A stretch of 64,000 nucleotides of DNA from NCBI GenBank assembly GCA_903848645.1, contig CAINGU010000032.1, positions 1-64,000 on the forward strand. The letters run 5' to 3'. This document shows, one piece after another, positions 1-9,485 of the stretch. The position numbers and the translations under genes are program-made. A model generated the notes under the pieces. It saw only the letters and a list, made by a program, of their open reading frames with translations, had not been told where the DNA came from and searched no databases. The stretch comes from an uncultured cyanobacterium. Lineage in GTDB: Bacteria; Cyanobacteriota; Cyanobacteriia; Cyanobacteriales; Nostocaceae. Each line of letters begins with the position of its first letter. Within the stretch, counting starts at the first letter, position 1.

Positions 1-68
1 AGTTTGGGTTGTAGGGAATAGGTGATAGGTTTCCGCTCTTATGAGGTACAAAGTTGAATCATGAAACT

Positions 69-113
69 CTTGTAGTGCGGGCATCTTGCCCGCTAGATAT
101 GTACCTCATAACA
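69..113. repeat. Dispersed palindromic repeat, copy 1
   Basis: The core GCGGGCATCTTGCCCGC (77-93) is a near-perfect inverted repeat, preceded by CTTGTAGT and followed by a GTACCTCA stretch. The same arrangement recurs near 9352-9395 and 33691-33735, so this is a mobile or dispersed intergenic repeat rather than a local terminator. It lies downstream of the minus-strand glycosyltransferase gene and might act as a transcript end. Confidence 0.7.
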
Positions 114-143
114 CCGGGAAGTGCTGTAAGTATGAGTTTTAAT

Positions 144-1058
144 TTAACGCAATTGATTTTTTACATTCTCAATAGTTTGTTGCCATTTACTTTTTTTAAC
201 TGGTTCTAGGGGAATATATGCTGGGACATTGGGGTTTAAATTCCGATAATATTCCCAAATTTCCCAATAAGGACAACCTGCTTGAATTTTAATTCCTGCC
301 CAATGGAGATATTGTAAAAGTTGATTGACTTTAGGATCAAATAATGTATTTCCTTGGATCTGGAAATGTGGTGTACCTCCCCAATTTCCTGGTGCTTTAC
401 CTTCTCTACGGACTATATTAAAACGTCGAGGAATACGTTTGAGTAGCATATAATTAATAATTGGTTGGTCAGAAGTTTTTTCAGAAAAATCAAAGTATTC
501 TGGATGAGATGCACATTCAGTAAATGTTTCATACAAGTCATTTTCGGAAATTAAGTTTTTCTTAGAACCCCAAAAACCACCGTTGAAAATTTCTTTTACT
601 TCATTATTTGTAAATACTTTATTTTCTAATACTTGGGAATTAAAAACGTTTTTAATTCCTCCTAAATGTTGATAATCACAACAAATGAAGTCGGTATTTG
701 CCAAATAGTTAAGATTATCAATGATTTTTTCAAAAACAACAATGTCAGTATCAATATACAAAAACTCATCAAATTCTCCAAACCAACAAGCTTGTTTACG
801 AAATTGATTAGGACGGGCAAAAAACTGTCCACCAAAGGTTTCGTATAATCTTTGGGAAAGACGATTAATAAAATCTAGGTCTTCGTAGACTTTGACACCA
901 TAATGTTTACGCAAAATATCAGCAATGTTGTGATAATTGTCATCATAAGGAATCAAGACAATTGGTGTTTCAGTATCATGTAAACGAATGCTATTGAGAA
1001 GAGCGATCGCTTGATCTGTCACTTTATCATTAGCAATGATATAAATTCCCCTATTCAT
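144..1058 (-). CDS. Npun_R2821/Npun_R2823-type glycosyltransferase-like protein
   Basis: A 304-aa protein that looks like a GT-A fold sugar transferase. The N-terminus begins with the nucleotide-binding type strand (GIYIIANDKV), and a DTD metal-binding motif at residues 103-105 sits in a FLYIDTD context, as in family 8 type enzymes. The overall pattern matches the cyanobacterial family labelled Npun_R2821/Npun_R2823. It would transfer a sugar from a nucleotide-sugar to a surface glycan, but the donor and acceptor cannot be read from sequence. The next gene upstream on the same strand (1070-2086) is a paralogue 11 bp away, so the two are probably co-transcribed as part of a glycan cluster continuing left of the window. 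Confidence 0.75.
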   Translation of the reverse strand: MNRGIYIIANDKVTDQAIALLNSIRLHDTETPIVLIPYDDNYHNIADILRKHYGVKVYEDLDFINRLSQRLYETFGGQFFARPNQFRKQACWFGEFDEFLYIDTDIVVFEKIIDNLNYLANTDFICCDYQHLGGIKNVFNSQVLENKVFTNNEVKEIFNGGFWGSKKNLISENDLYETFTECASHPEYFDFSEKTSDQPIINYMLLKRIPRRFNIVRREGKAPGNWGGTPHFQIQGNTLFDPKVNQLLQYLHWAGIKIQAGCPYWEIWEYYRNLNPNVPAYIPLEPVKKSKWQQTIENVKNQLR

Positions 1059-1069
1059 AAGTCAATCCT

Positions 1070-2086
1070 CTACTTTTTATTTAATCCTAATTTTTTGAGA
1101 ATTCGTGTTCCTAAACTGGGAGGAGCATCATAAGCCTTTGGCTTGGTGGTAAATTTTGGTCGTTTTTCTGGCTCATGTAAATAGCGATAGTGTAAGAAAA
1201 TATCCCGATAAGGAAAGTCAATATTTTCTCCAGCGCAAACTTGATTAAATATTTTCGATGATAAGCCAATGTAATGTAGATAAGTTAGTCTATGACCTTG
1301 ATCACAAAGTATATGATCTTTTTCGATAAAATGATCAGACGTAACACTACATCCTGTAACTTTATCTGAGGGTAAATTCAGGGCAAAATTATAACTACTT
1401 ATACCCGTTTTCATCACCATATAATTTAGTAAAGATTGATCCACTGACGGTAAATATAATATTTCAGCTTCCTGTTGTAAGCAAGACATTAACCAATCTT
1501 TTTTGTTCTGAGGGAAAATACCTTTTTTGGAGGCAAAAAGTCCTGAGCAAAATAGATATTTATGCAGTTGCTCTTGATTAAATATCTGTGATAATTTACT
1601 ACTATAAATATTATAAACATGACTTATATCTTTATATTGAAAATCATAAACAATAAAATCATATTCATCTAGTTGTTTAAAAAACATTTCTAGGGAATTT
1701 AAAACTAAAGTATCAGCATCTAAATAAATAAATCTCTCAAAAATTCCATCAAATCCATAATATCTGTGATAAGCTCCTTCTCTATATTTGTGGAGGCCTT
1801 GCTCACCAATTTCATAGCCTTGTTTATGCCAAATTTCTGTTACTTCTTGTGGGTAGTATGTCCATATTGTTTTCACAAAATCATCCCAATTAGCGGAGAT
1901 TTTTTCATTCTCAAAAATACTAACATTTTTACGATTTAATACTTCTTGCTTAACTAGGCTTAAATTATTATCATAAGGAATAATACAAACAGGAAAATCT
2001 GCACCTGCATTGACTTCAATACTGTTTAATAAAGCTACCAATTGATGATAGACGACATCATTTGCTAGAATATAAATTCCATCCAT
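1070..2086 (-). CDS. Npun_R2821/Npun_R2823-type glycosyltransferase-like protein
   Basis: A 338-aa paralogue of the downstream gene (144-1058). It has the same opening (GIYILANDVV), a shared IIPYDNN segment near residue 36 and a DAD metal-binding motif at 123-125 in a FIYLDAD context. No signal peptide or membrane segment is visible, so it should act on the cytoplasmic face. It is followed by the paralogue after 11 bp and preceded after 46 bp by a broken fucosyltransferase gene, all on the minus strand. It most likely adds a sugar to an exported glycan; specificity is unknown. Confidence 0.75.
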   Translation of the reverse strand: MDGIYILANDVVYHQLVALLNSIEVNAGADFPVCIIPYDNNLSLVKQEVLNRKNVSIFENEKISANWDDFVKTIWTYYPQEVTEIWHKQGYEIGEQGLHKYREGAYHRYYGFDGIFERFIYLDADTLVLNSLEMFFKQLDEYDFIVYDFQYKDISHVYNIYSSKLSQIFNQEQLHKYLFCSGLFASKKGIFPQNKKDWLMSCLQQEAEILYLPSVDQSLLNYMVMKTGISSYNFALNLPSDKVTGCSVTSDHFIEKDHILCDQGHRLTYLHYIGLSSKIFNQVCAGENIDFPYRDIFLHYRYLHEPEKRPKFTTKPKAYDAPPSLGTRILKKLGLNKK

Positions 2087-2133
2087 ATACTATTAATCCT
2101 TTTTAAGGTTTTAACAACTCGTTACTATCACTC

Positions 2134-2487
2134 TTAATTAATTTCTTTTGTTACATAATTAGACAACCATTCTAGCAAATTTAATTTGTGTAAGATGATT
2201 TGTCTAGCTTCAGCGATCGCATCTTTAGCAGTATACCACATATCAGGGGTAGCAATGACTGCTTGAATATAGGTAATACCTTTTTCATCCAAACTAGGTA
2301 ATTTTAAAAAACTACCTGGTGGTAATAATTTATCAGCAGCAGGTCTATCATAGTAAATAGGTAAACACCAAGCTAGTAAAGCATCCCACAATTTTTCACT
2401 CACATACCAATCATTCTCAGCATAGTTTTCAATAGATAGATTGTAATAGTAAGGAGCTATACCGTGCCATTTAAAAGCTATGTTGCC
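2134..2487 (-). pseudogene. 5'-truncated family 10 (fucosyltransferase-like) glycosyltransferase remnant
   Basis: The open frame runs from a TAG at 2490-2488 to the stop at 2134. It encodes the typical C-terminal donor-binding segment of GT10 enzymes: ENYAENDWYVSEKLWDALL, then AWCLPIYYDRP. The N-terminal half of a normal GT10 (roughly 300 aa or more) is absent upstream, and the only starts are a GTG at 2403 or weak codons inside the conserved block. This is therefore best read as a decayed gene. It lies at the head of two related glycosyltransferases on the same strand, which suggests recent loss within a surface-glycan cluster. Confidence 0.75.
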
Positions 2488-2899
2488 CTAAAAATAGAGC
2501 TTTGATGCTATGAATCATTTTGATGATCAGCGTATTCACCCCTCTAACCTGTAACCTGTGTTCGATGTTTTTAATATATCCTTTGATTAATCTATACTCA
2601 ACACGGCTAATTATTTGATTCTGTACGTAGGGGTTTAGCAGTGCTAAACCCCTACAAATCTAGGTTTTTCGTAATTTTGCAAAAGTCCATCTCCCAACCG
2701 TATTTAGTATAATTGATAAATTGAGCAATTATTTTAATTTTTGCGTATCTCAGATGACTCTCTCTACTCAGAGTGATGATTGCTGTTTATTGACAATAGG
2801 TTTTGATGCCATTTTTTATGAAATTACCCGATAGATGTTAGAATCTGTCGGTTAAATATGCTCAGATATGCACTCTGCAAGGGTTTATAGGTATTATTC
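2488..2899. other. Intergenic region upstream of murJ with a palindromic repeat
   Basis: No coding sequence is seen. It contains a 29-bp near-perfect palindrome at 2627-2655 (arm GTAGGGGTTTAGCA), related to a hairpin at 56160-56189. A TTGACA at about 2799-2804 followed 17-18 bp later by a TTTTAT-like box is a possible promoter for murJ, but the match is weak. Confidence 0.5.
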
Positions 2900-4504
2900 G
2901 TGACACAAAAAGATCAAAAACCCTCTCGTTCTTTTGCCGATATTGCTGGTATCGTTGCCGCAGCAACTTTAATTAGTAAGCTATTTGGTTTAATTAGGCA
3001 ACAAACAATCGCTGCGGCTTTTGGTGTAGGTGCGGCTGCTACTGCTTATAGTTATGCCTATATTATTCCTGGTTTTCTGTTAATTTTACTTGGTGGTGTT
3101 AACGGCCCTTTACATAGTGCCATTGTCAGTGTTTTAGCCAAACATAAAAAAGAGGAAGCAGCACCTATTGTAGAAACAGTGACAACTCTTGTCGGTGGGT
3201 TGTTGCTAGTGGTGACATTTGCCCAAATTTTCTGCGCTGAGTATATTGTTGATATAGTTGGTCATGGATTAGAAGCAACTACAAGAGCGATCGCTATCCG
3301 TCAAATCCAAATTATGGCTCCCTTAGCCTTATTTGCCGGCTTAATTGGTATTGGGTTTGGAACTTTAAATGCAGCTAATCAATATTGGTTATTATCAATT
3401 AGTCCATTATTATCTAGTATTACTGTTATTATCGGTATTGCTATTTTAGGGTTACAACACGGTAAAGAAATTATTCATCCAGAATATGCTTTAATCGGGG
3501 GCATGGTATTAGCTTGGGGAACTTTAGCAGGAGGAATTCTCCAGTGGTTAGTTCAGTTAATTGTGCAATGGCGGTTAGGATTAGGGACATTACGCCTGAG
3601 ATTTGATTTTAAATCTCCCGGAGTGCAAGAAGTAATTAAAATCATGACTCCCGCGACAATATCATCAGGAATGATGCCCATTAATGTCGCTACTGACCTT
3701 TATTTTGCTAGTCCTATTGTTGGTGCAGCCGCAGGTTTTAACTATGCTAATCTTTTAGTGCAAACTCCTTTGGGAATTATTTCTAATATTATTTTACTGC
3801 CTTTATTACCAACATTTGCCAAACTTTCTCACCCAGATAATTGGGGAGAACTAAAATTACGTATTCGTCAAGGGCTGTTATTAACTGCCGTTACCATGCT
3901 ACCTTTAGGGGCTTTAATGGTGTCTTTATCTGTGCCAATTGTCCAGGTAGTTTATCAACGGGGAGCATTTAAACAAGAAGCCACTCAGTTAGTATCTTCT
4001 CTATTAATTGCCTATGGAATTGGAATGTTTGTCTATCTAGGGCGTGATGTTTTGGTCAGGGTATTTTATGCTTTAGGTGATGGACAAACACCTTTTAAAA
4101 TTAGTATATTTAATATTGTTCTCAATGCCGTCTTAGATTTAATATTTGTTGAACCTTTTGGTGCGCCAGGTTTAGTTTTGGCTACAGTGGGAGTTAATTG
4201 TAGTTCAATGTTGATGTTGTTATTCTTACTCAACCGCAAACTTAATGGCTTACCTTGGCAGGAATGGTGCGTACCAATTTTAGGTTTAACAGTTGGTAGT
4301 ATTATATCGGGTTTAGCTAGTTTTGGAACTTTAATGACTTCTCAACAAATATTAGGTAAACCAAATTTAATTAGTTTACTCATAGAATTATCCATATCTG
4401 CTTTAGTGGGAATTGGGGTATTTGCCATAATTGCTTCTAGAATGAATATTCCCGAAGTGAATACTTTTGTCATGAAGATGCAACAAAAGTTTTTGAAGAA
4501 ATAA
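2900..4504 (+). CDS. murJ: Lipid II flippase MurJ
   Basis: A 534-aa, strongly hydrophobic polytopic protein of the MVF/MurJ family of the MOP exporter superfamily. It moves lipid-linked peptidoglycan precursor from the inner to the outer face of the plasma membrane. The N-terminus carries the family's SKLFGLIRQQTIAAAFG segment (residues 26-42), including a conserved Arg, and about 14 membrane segments follow. The length fits the family. The start is a GTG at 2900; no in-frame ATG precedes the conserved N-terminus. It is transcribed alone, convergent with the ABC ATPase gene, with a hairpin between them. Confidence 0.93.
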   Translation: MTQKDQKPSRSFADIAGIVAAATLISKLFGLIRQQTIAAAFGVGAAATAYSYAYIIPGFLLILLGGVNGPLHSAIVSVLAKHKKEEAAPIVETVTTLVGGLLLVVTFAQIFCAEYIVDIVGHGLEATTRAIAIRQIQIMAPLALFAGLIGIGFGTLNAANQYWLLSISPLLSSITVIIGIAILGLQHGKEIIHPEYALIGGMVLAWGTLAGGILQWLVQLIVQWRLGLGTLRLRFDFKSPGVQEVIKIMTPATISSGMMPINVATDLYFASPIVGAAAGFNYANLLVQTPLGIISNIILLPLLPTFAKLSHPDNWGELKLRIRQGLLLTAVTMLPLGALMVSLSVPIVQVVYQRGAFKQEATQLVSSLLIAYGIGMFVYLGRDVLVRVFYALGDGQTPFKISIFNIVLNAVLDLIFVEPFGAPGLVLATVGVNCSSMLMLLFLLNRKLNGLPWQEWCVPILGLTVGSIISGLASFGTLMTSQQILGKPNLISLLIELSISALVGIGVFAIIASRMNIPEVNTFVMKMQQKFLKK

Positions 4505-4550
4505 ATCAAATCCCAATCTTAACCGATGTATTATTCCTAATAAAATCTTT

Positions 4551-4590
4551 AAAAATGGTGGGTTATGCTGTCGCTAATCCACCCTAAAAT
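4551..4590. terminator. Bidirectional terminator-like hairpin
   Basis: The arms GGTGGGTTA (4557-4565) and TAATCCACC (4575-4583) pair with one G-T and a 9-nt loop. On the minus strand the stem is followed by ATTTTT. It sits between the convergent murJ and ABC ATPase genes. Confidence 0.6.
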
Positions 4591-4610
4591 TATTTGAAAT
4601 ATTGATCAGA

Positions 4611-5969
4611 CTATTTTCTACTCTCTGCAAATATTGGCTCTGGTAAATAAAGACGTTCTTCCCTAGCATCATATTCAAAGAGTTCTGCATAACGCCCCCA
4701 GTCAACGGCGGTAGCAAATTGTCGTTCAGCTTCTGCGAGAGGAAAATGTTCACCTAGTACATCTAGGAAGAAATCTGCCCGCATTGACCCATTGCGTTTT
4801 TCTCGCAACGTTTGTACCATACTAAGTAACATCGGGACATTTTGCAAAACTTGCTGGCGGAACAGGTCTTTACTTCGGAGAATAGTTGTGGTAGCAAAAT
4901 CCCGCCCAATATCAGTGAGTTGAACATCACCTTGTGTTACTTCAGCAAAGTCCAACAAAACAGCAGCATCCAGAATTGGGAGGAGGTCATCCACTGCCAG
5001 TTGTAACCGTTCTGCTAACTTAGGAATATCTTCCTTACCTTCTGGTTGCTCGACAATTAATTCCAAAAGACCACTGATGCCACCAACTCGGACATGAGGT
5101 AGCAACTGGGTATATGGTGATTTAAGTTTTCCTAATAATGCTTTAGCAGATGCTACTGTGACTTCTCCGGTAACTTCGGCTTCCGGGTTAGTCATCACCG
5201 TATAGATGTAATCTACTAAGGCTTTAAAGCGAGGATGAGCGCGATCATGGGGACGCGGTAAATCAATGACAACTTCACCGCGAACGCGCCCCGGATTTGC
5301 CCCCAAAATAATCACCCGGTCAGATAAAAATACTGCCTCTTCAATGTTGTGGGTGACAATTAATATACTTTTAGAGGGAAAGCTGCCAGCATTCCATAGG
5401 TCGTCAATTTCACCCCGCAGGTTCTCAGCCGTCAGTACATCTAAGGCACTAAATGGCTCATCCATAAATAATACTTGTGGTTCGATCACAAATGCCCGTG
5501 CAAAGCCAACTCGCTGCTTCATCCCACCAGATAATTCTTTAGGGTAAGCGCTCTCAAAACCGTCTAAACCCACCAAGTCAATGGCTTTGAGGGCGCGTTG
5601 TCGTCGCAGTTCTTTACTTACTCCTTGTGCTTCTAGTCCCAGTTCCACATTTTCCTGCACTGTCAGCCAAGGTAACAGTGCAAAACTTTGAAAAACCATT
5701 GCCACATCTTTGTTAGCACCGCGTAATCTTTTGCCATTACTAATTACTTGTCCATCACTGGGAGGAATCAACCCTGCCATAATTCGCAGCAGGGTACTTT
5801 TACCACTACCACTACGCCCTAGTAAAGCCACAACTTCATCTGAATGAACCGTCACGTTAATGTGACGCAAAACTGTAAACTCGCCTTTACCATCAGGGAG
5901 GGGAAAACTCTTATTGACCTGTTCAACGGCGATTAGTGTTTGCTCTATAGTTGATGGTGTTTTGATCAT
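4611..5969 (-). CDS. Nitrate/sulfonate/bicarbonate-type ABC transporter ATPase with AAA-associated C-terminal domain
   Basis: A 452-aa ATPase. It has Walker A GRSGSGKST (51-59), a Q-loop in MVFQSF, signature LSGGM (146-150) and Walker B FMDEP (168-172), all in the style of NrtD/SsuB/TauB importers. Residues about 290-445 form an extra C-terminal domain of the AAA-associated type found on a cyanobacterial and proteobacterial subset of these ATPases. It should energise the duplicated permease encoded upstream at 6297-8030. No periplasmic binding protein gene is adjacent, so the substrate (probably an anion or small organic acid) is unknown. Confidence 0.88.
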   Translation of the reverse strand: MIKTPSTIEQTLIAVEQVNKSFPLPDGKGEFTVLRHINVTVHSDEVVALLGRSGSGKSTLLRIMAGLIPPSDGQVISNGKRLRGANKDVAMVFQSFALLPWLTVQENVELGLEAQGVSKELRRQRALKAIDLVGLDGFESAYPKELSGGMKQRVGFARAFVIEPQVLFMDEPFSALDVLTAENLRGEIDDLWNAGSFPSKSILIVTHNIEEAVFLSDRVIILGANPGRVRGEVVIDLPRPHDRAHPRFKALVDYIYTVMTNPEAEVTGEVTVASAKALLGKLKSPYTQLLPHVRVGGISGLLELIVEQPEGKEDIPKLAERLQLAVDDLLPILDAAVLLDFAEVTQGDVQLTDIGRDFATTTILRSKDLFRQQVLQNVPMLLSMVQTLREKRNGSMRADFFLDVLGEHFPLAEAERQFATAVDWGRYAELFEYDAREERLYLPEPIFAESRK

Positions 5970-6296
5970 GATTACACTACTTTTTACTTAGATTTACTAT
6001 CGGAGGACTTACGCCGCGTGTCAGTCGATTTTGGATTTACGATTTTGGATTTTGGATTGACTCCAGCAAACAAGTGTAGAAGCTCGAAAATTTGGGATTT
6101 GGGATTTACGTTAGCGAAGCGTACGCAGCGCAGCGAGTATTTTTCTGTCCTGAAGGACGGAGGCCTGTACCAAATTTTTTTAATCTAAAATCTAAAATCT
6201 AAAATTCCCGTGTTGAATACATCAACTGAAATCTTTAATATGTGCGTGTTAAAATATACACAAATTCAAGAGGACTCGCGCATTATTGATTTTCCT
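5970..6296. other. Intergenic region with cyanobacterial short repeats
   Basis: The 327-bp gap between the permease and ATPase genes holds GATTTTGGATT-type repeats (about 6030-6060 and 6085-6110), a GCGAAGCGTACGCAGCGCAG segment (about 6114-6134), a CTGTCCTGAAGGACGG palindrome (6147-6162) and TCTAAAATCTAAAAT repeats (about 6183-6204). No ORF or clear promoter is seen. The genes flanking it are co-oriented and likely functionally linked despite the gap. Confidence 0.5.
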
Positions 6297-8030
6297 TCAC
6301 AAATGGTATTTTGTTTCTGCTAGGTGATACAACCGCCGCCAGAATAATCTATTGAAACCAACCACAAATAGACTCATCATCCCAATTCCCACGGTGATGC
6401 GAGGCCAGTCACCTGCTTGAGTCGCTTGGGCAATATATGATCCTAACCCAGTTGCTGTCAAAGTAGTTTGTCCCCAACTGACAATCTCAGACACAATGCT
6501 GGCGTTCCATGCTCCACCACTGGCAGTAACACCACCTGTAACCCAAGAAGAAAAAATGCCAGGGATAATTAATTTACGCCATAATTTCCAACCATGTAAA
6601 CCTACATCTGCGGCCATTTCCCGCAAATCCGTAGGTACACTCATTGCTCCGGCAATGGAATTAAAAAGAATGTACCACTGAGCGCCAAGGGACATCAACA
6701 GGATGCTACCAAAATCAATGCTGATATTAGCACGAATAAAGAAGAGGGTGGCAAAGGGAAAGATGAAGTTGGCGGGAAATGATGCCAAAAGTTGGACAAC
6801 AGGCTGCAATAGCCGTGATAATTTTGGGTTGAAGCCAATCGCTACACCAATTGGTGTCCAGATCAATGTTGCTACTACTAATAGCAGCAGAACACGCCCC
6901 AAAGTCAGTAACCCTAGCAAAAATGCTTTGACTACTTCACCTAGTCCAACTGTGGTAAGAATAAAATGCAACCCGGTAATGATCAGTGCGCCAATTATTA
7001 ATAACAACCCGAAGTTGTAAAGACGACTGCTCAATACTTGCTCATTTTCATCAGCATTATTTATTGGCCGTGGTGGAGTCAGTGATGACAGAAAGTGGTT
7101 GACAACTTCACCGACTGGTGACAGCACCTGAGCAATTAAACTGGGAAGTCGCGCAGCTTTAAGCAAGTCGAGCAGCCAAGACTCTGGCGATTCTGCCGCT
7201 GCACTTGTCTCTAAACGAAACTTATCTGCCCAGGCAATTAATGGTTGCCAGAACAGTTGGTTTACCAATAAAATGACCACTACAATGGCCAGTAATGCCC
7301 AACCTAAAGCGGACAAGTCTTCTTTAGCAATGGCGGCTGCAACGTAAGAACCGATTCCAGGGAGCGTATACTTCTGGTTTAAGACGCTGATTGCTTCACT
7401 AGCCGCAACAAAGAACCAACCACCGCCAAAACTCATCATGGCATTCCATAGCAACCCAATCATCCCTGAAGGTACTTCTAATTTTGTGAACCTTTGCCAC
7501 GCTGATAGCCGATAGAGTCTTACAGCTTCATCTAGTTCAGGTGGTACTGTTCTCAGGGATTGGTAGAATGAAAAGGTCATGTTCCAGGCTTGACTGGTAA
7601 AAATCGCAAAAATTGAGGCGGCTTCTAATCCCAATAAACTACCAGGAAACAAGGCGATAAAACCTGTGACTGTAATTGACAAAAAGCCCAAGACGGGAAC
7701 CGATTGTAAAATATCCAACAGGGGAATTAAAACTCGTTCTGCTCGCCGACTTTTGGCAGCAATATAGCCATATATTAAAGTAAACAAAGTTGAGCAAAAC
7801 AGGGCAATAAACATTCGTAAGGTCGAACGCCCTGCATAGTATGGCAAATTAACTGGATCTAGGCTGACACTAGGCACAACGTCTGGCGGCACAAAGCTAA
7901 TCAGCGTTCCTGCACCTACACGGGCAATGAGTCCTACTAATACTAACGTTCCTAGAATTAAGGCAACGTCAGCTAAACCAAACGGGAAGCGTCGTAACGC
8001 TTCTGGCGAGGGAAAAGTCCGCCTCAGCAT
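6297..8030 (-). CDS. ABC transporter permease, two fused permease domains
   Basis: A 577-aa protein with two binding-protein-dependent transport permease domains, about residues 60-270 and 340-570, separated by a hydrophilic linker near 280-330. Each half has a coupling-loop-like segment followed by a Gly-rich membrane stretch (SFGGGWFFVAASEA in the first, ASGGAWNASIVSEI in the second). This matches the duplicated-permease anion transporter type, so one polypeptide replaces the usual homodimer. It pairs with the ATPase gene downstream (4611-5969). No solute-binding protein is encoded nearby. Confidence 0.88.
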   Translation of the reverse strand: MLRRTFPSPEALRRFPFGLADVALILGTLVLVGLIARVGAGTLISFVPPDVVPSVSLDPVNLPYYAGRSTLRMFIALFCSTLFTLIYGYIAAKSRRAERVLIPLLDILQSVPVLGFLSITVTGFIALFPGSLLGLEAASIFAIFTSQAWNMTFSFYQSLRTVPPELDEAVRLYRLSAWQRFTKLEVPSGMIGLLWNAMMSFGGGWFFVAASEAISVLNQKYTLPGIGSYVAAAIAKEDLSALGWALLAIVVVILLVNQLFWQPLIAWADKFRLETSAAAESPESWLLDLLKAARLPSLIAQVLSPVGEVVNHFLSSLTPPRPINNADENEQVLSSRLYNFGLLLIIGALIITGLHFILTTVGLGEVVKAFLLGLLTLGRVLLLLVVATLIWTPIGVAIGFNPKLSRLLQPVVQLLASFPANFIFPFATLFFIRANISIDFGSILLMSLGAQWYILFNSIAGAMSVPTDLREMAADVGLHGWKLWRKLIIPGIFSSWVTGGVTASGGAWNASIVSEIVSWGQTTLTATGLGSYIAQATQAGDWPRITVGIGMMSLFVVGFNRLFWRRLYHLAETKYHL

Positions 8031-8316
8031 GATATTAGCTCCCTTTTTTAAGCAAGTGGTCTAGTTTTTTACATCAATATCATATTGCTTTTAGCTTCAC
8101 AAGTATTTTCTTGGTTGTTAGATATATGATATTGTGTTCAATTTAGTCATAAAGCTGCGATGTTAGTTGATGTGATCAAACTTTAATTCAACTAAATTCA
8201 GATGACACAAGAAATGTGATATAACACAGGTGTTATCATTAGCACTACATATACAAATTCACAAGTTGCAAAAAATACTGAGTATGATTCTTTGCAGTCT
8301 TAATAAATAGCTATTT
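8031..8316. promoter_or_regulatory. Divergent regulatory region, ABC permease / pyrB
   Basis: This AT-rich region separates divergent genes. Visible symmetry elements are CAATATCATATTG (8075-8087), its inverted partner ATATGATATTG (8124-8134), and ATAACACAGGTGTTAT (8221-8236, two 7-bp arms with a 2-bp spacer). These are operator-like, but no regulator can be named. Confidence 0.4.
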
Positions 8317-9315
8317 ATGCCTACAACTACCTGGAATCGTCATCACATTCTCACACTCGCTGACTTTACAACGGCTGAATATAACGCCGTGTTACAAACT
8401 GCGGCTTCTTTTCAAGAGGTACTATCCCGACGCACCAAGAAAGTCCCAACTTTGCAGGGACAGGTGGTAGCAAATTTATTTTTTGAACCCTCTACCCGCA
8501 CCCGCAGTAGTTTTGAAATTGCGGCCAAAAGACTCAGTGCGGACACTTTAAATTTTGCGGCGGCTACATCTTCCATGACTAAGGGAGAAACAATTCTGGA
8601 CACAGCAAAGACTTATTTGGCCATGGGAACTGATATTATGGTAATTCGCCATAAAGATGCCGGAGTACCACAGGCGATCGCGCAAGAAATGGATCGGTTA
8701 GGTGTAAAAGTTAGCGTCCTCAATGCCGGTGATGGACAACATGAACATCCATCTCAAGGATTACTAGATTTATTCACAATTTGTAGTTTAATTGATCCCG
8801 TTCAACCTAGAATTGAATCATTAAAAGGTAGAAAAATTGCTATTGTTGGCGATATTTTACATTCTCGTGTAGCTCGTTCTAATATTTGGAGTTTAATCGC
8901 TAGTGGTGCAGAAGTACATCTGGCCGCACCTCCCACATTATTACCTAAATTCTTTGCTGAATATTTAGGATGCACAGATAATGATAGACGATTATTTACC
9001 CATTGGCAACTAGAACCAGCTTTGGAAAATGCTGATTTTGTCATGACTTTGCGCTTACAAAAAGAACGGATGACAGCCCATTTATTACCTAGTTTAAGAG
9101 AATATCATCAACTATTTGGCATTACTCGCGCCAAGTTAAAACTCTGTAAACCTAATGTTAAAGTTTTGCATCCAGGACCAGTTAATCGGGGTGTGGAAAT
9201 TAGTTCTGATTTAATGGATGATCCGGAATTTAGTTTAATTCAATCTCAGGTAACTAGCGGTGTCGCTGTGCGGATGGCTCTTTTATATTTTATCGGTAGT
9301 GGTAGAGTTAATTAA
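8317..9315 (+). CDS. pyrB: Aspartate carbamoyltransferase catalytic subunit
   Basis: A 332-aa enzyme joining carbamoyl phosphate and L-aspartate in the first committed step of pyrimidine synthesis, in the cytosol. The carbamoyl-phosphate loop [13 protein letters not shown] (STRTR at 59-63), the HPSQGLLD motif and the C-terminal [10 protein letters not shown] signature are all intact. The length is normal for the catalytic chain. The start is the ATG at 8317, close to conserved sequence. It stands alone and divergent from the ABC permease gene. Confidence 0.96.
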   Translation: MPTTTWNRHHILTLADFTTAEYNAVLQTAASFQEVLSRRTKKVPTLQGQVVANLFFEPSTRTRSSFEIAAKRLSADTLNFAAATSSMTKGETILDTAKTYLAMGTDIMVIRHKDAGVPQAIAQEMDRLGVKVSVLNAGDGQHEHPSQGLLDLFTICSLIDPVQPRIESLKGRKIAIVGDILHSRVARSNIWSLIASGAEVHLAAPPTLLPKFFAEYLGCTDNDRRLFTHWQLEPALENADFVMTLRLQKERMTAHLLPSLREYHQLFGITRAKLKLCKPNVKVLHPGPVNRGVEISSDLMDDPEFSLIQSQVTSGVAVRMALLYFIGSGRVN

Positions 9316-9351
9316 CAGTAAGAGACTACCAAATAAAAAATATCCCAAAAT

Positions 9352-9395
9352 TTCTTGTGGTGCGGGCATCTTGCCCGCTATGGGTGTACCTCACC
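9352..9395. repeat. Dispersed palindromic repeat, copy 2
   Basis: GCGGGCATCTTGCCCGC (9362-9378) is preceded by CTTGTGGT and followed by TATGGGTGTACCTCACC. This is the same layout as the copies at 69-113 and 33691-33735. It lies just after pyrB and may serve as its transcript end. Confidence 0.7.
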
Positions 9396-9485
9396 TAGAC
9401 AAAATCTGCTGTAAAACTTTTGCTACTAGAGCGCCAGTGCAGCTATAATTTACTACTATTGGATACCTGTACCGGAGATTTACCA

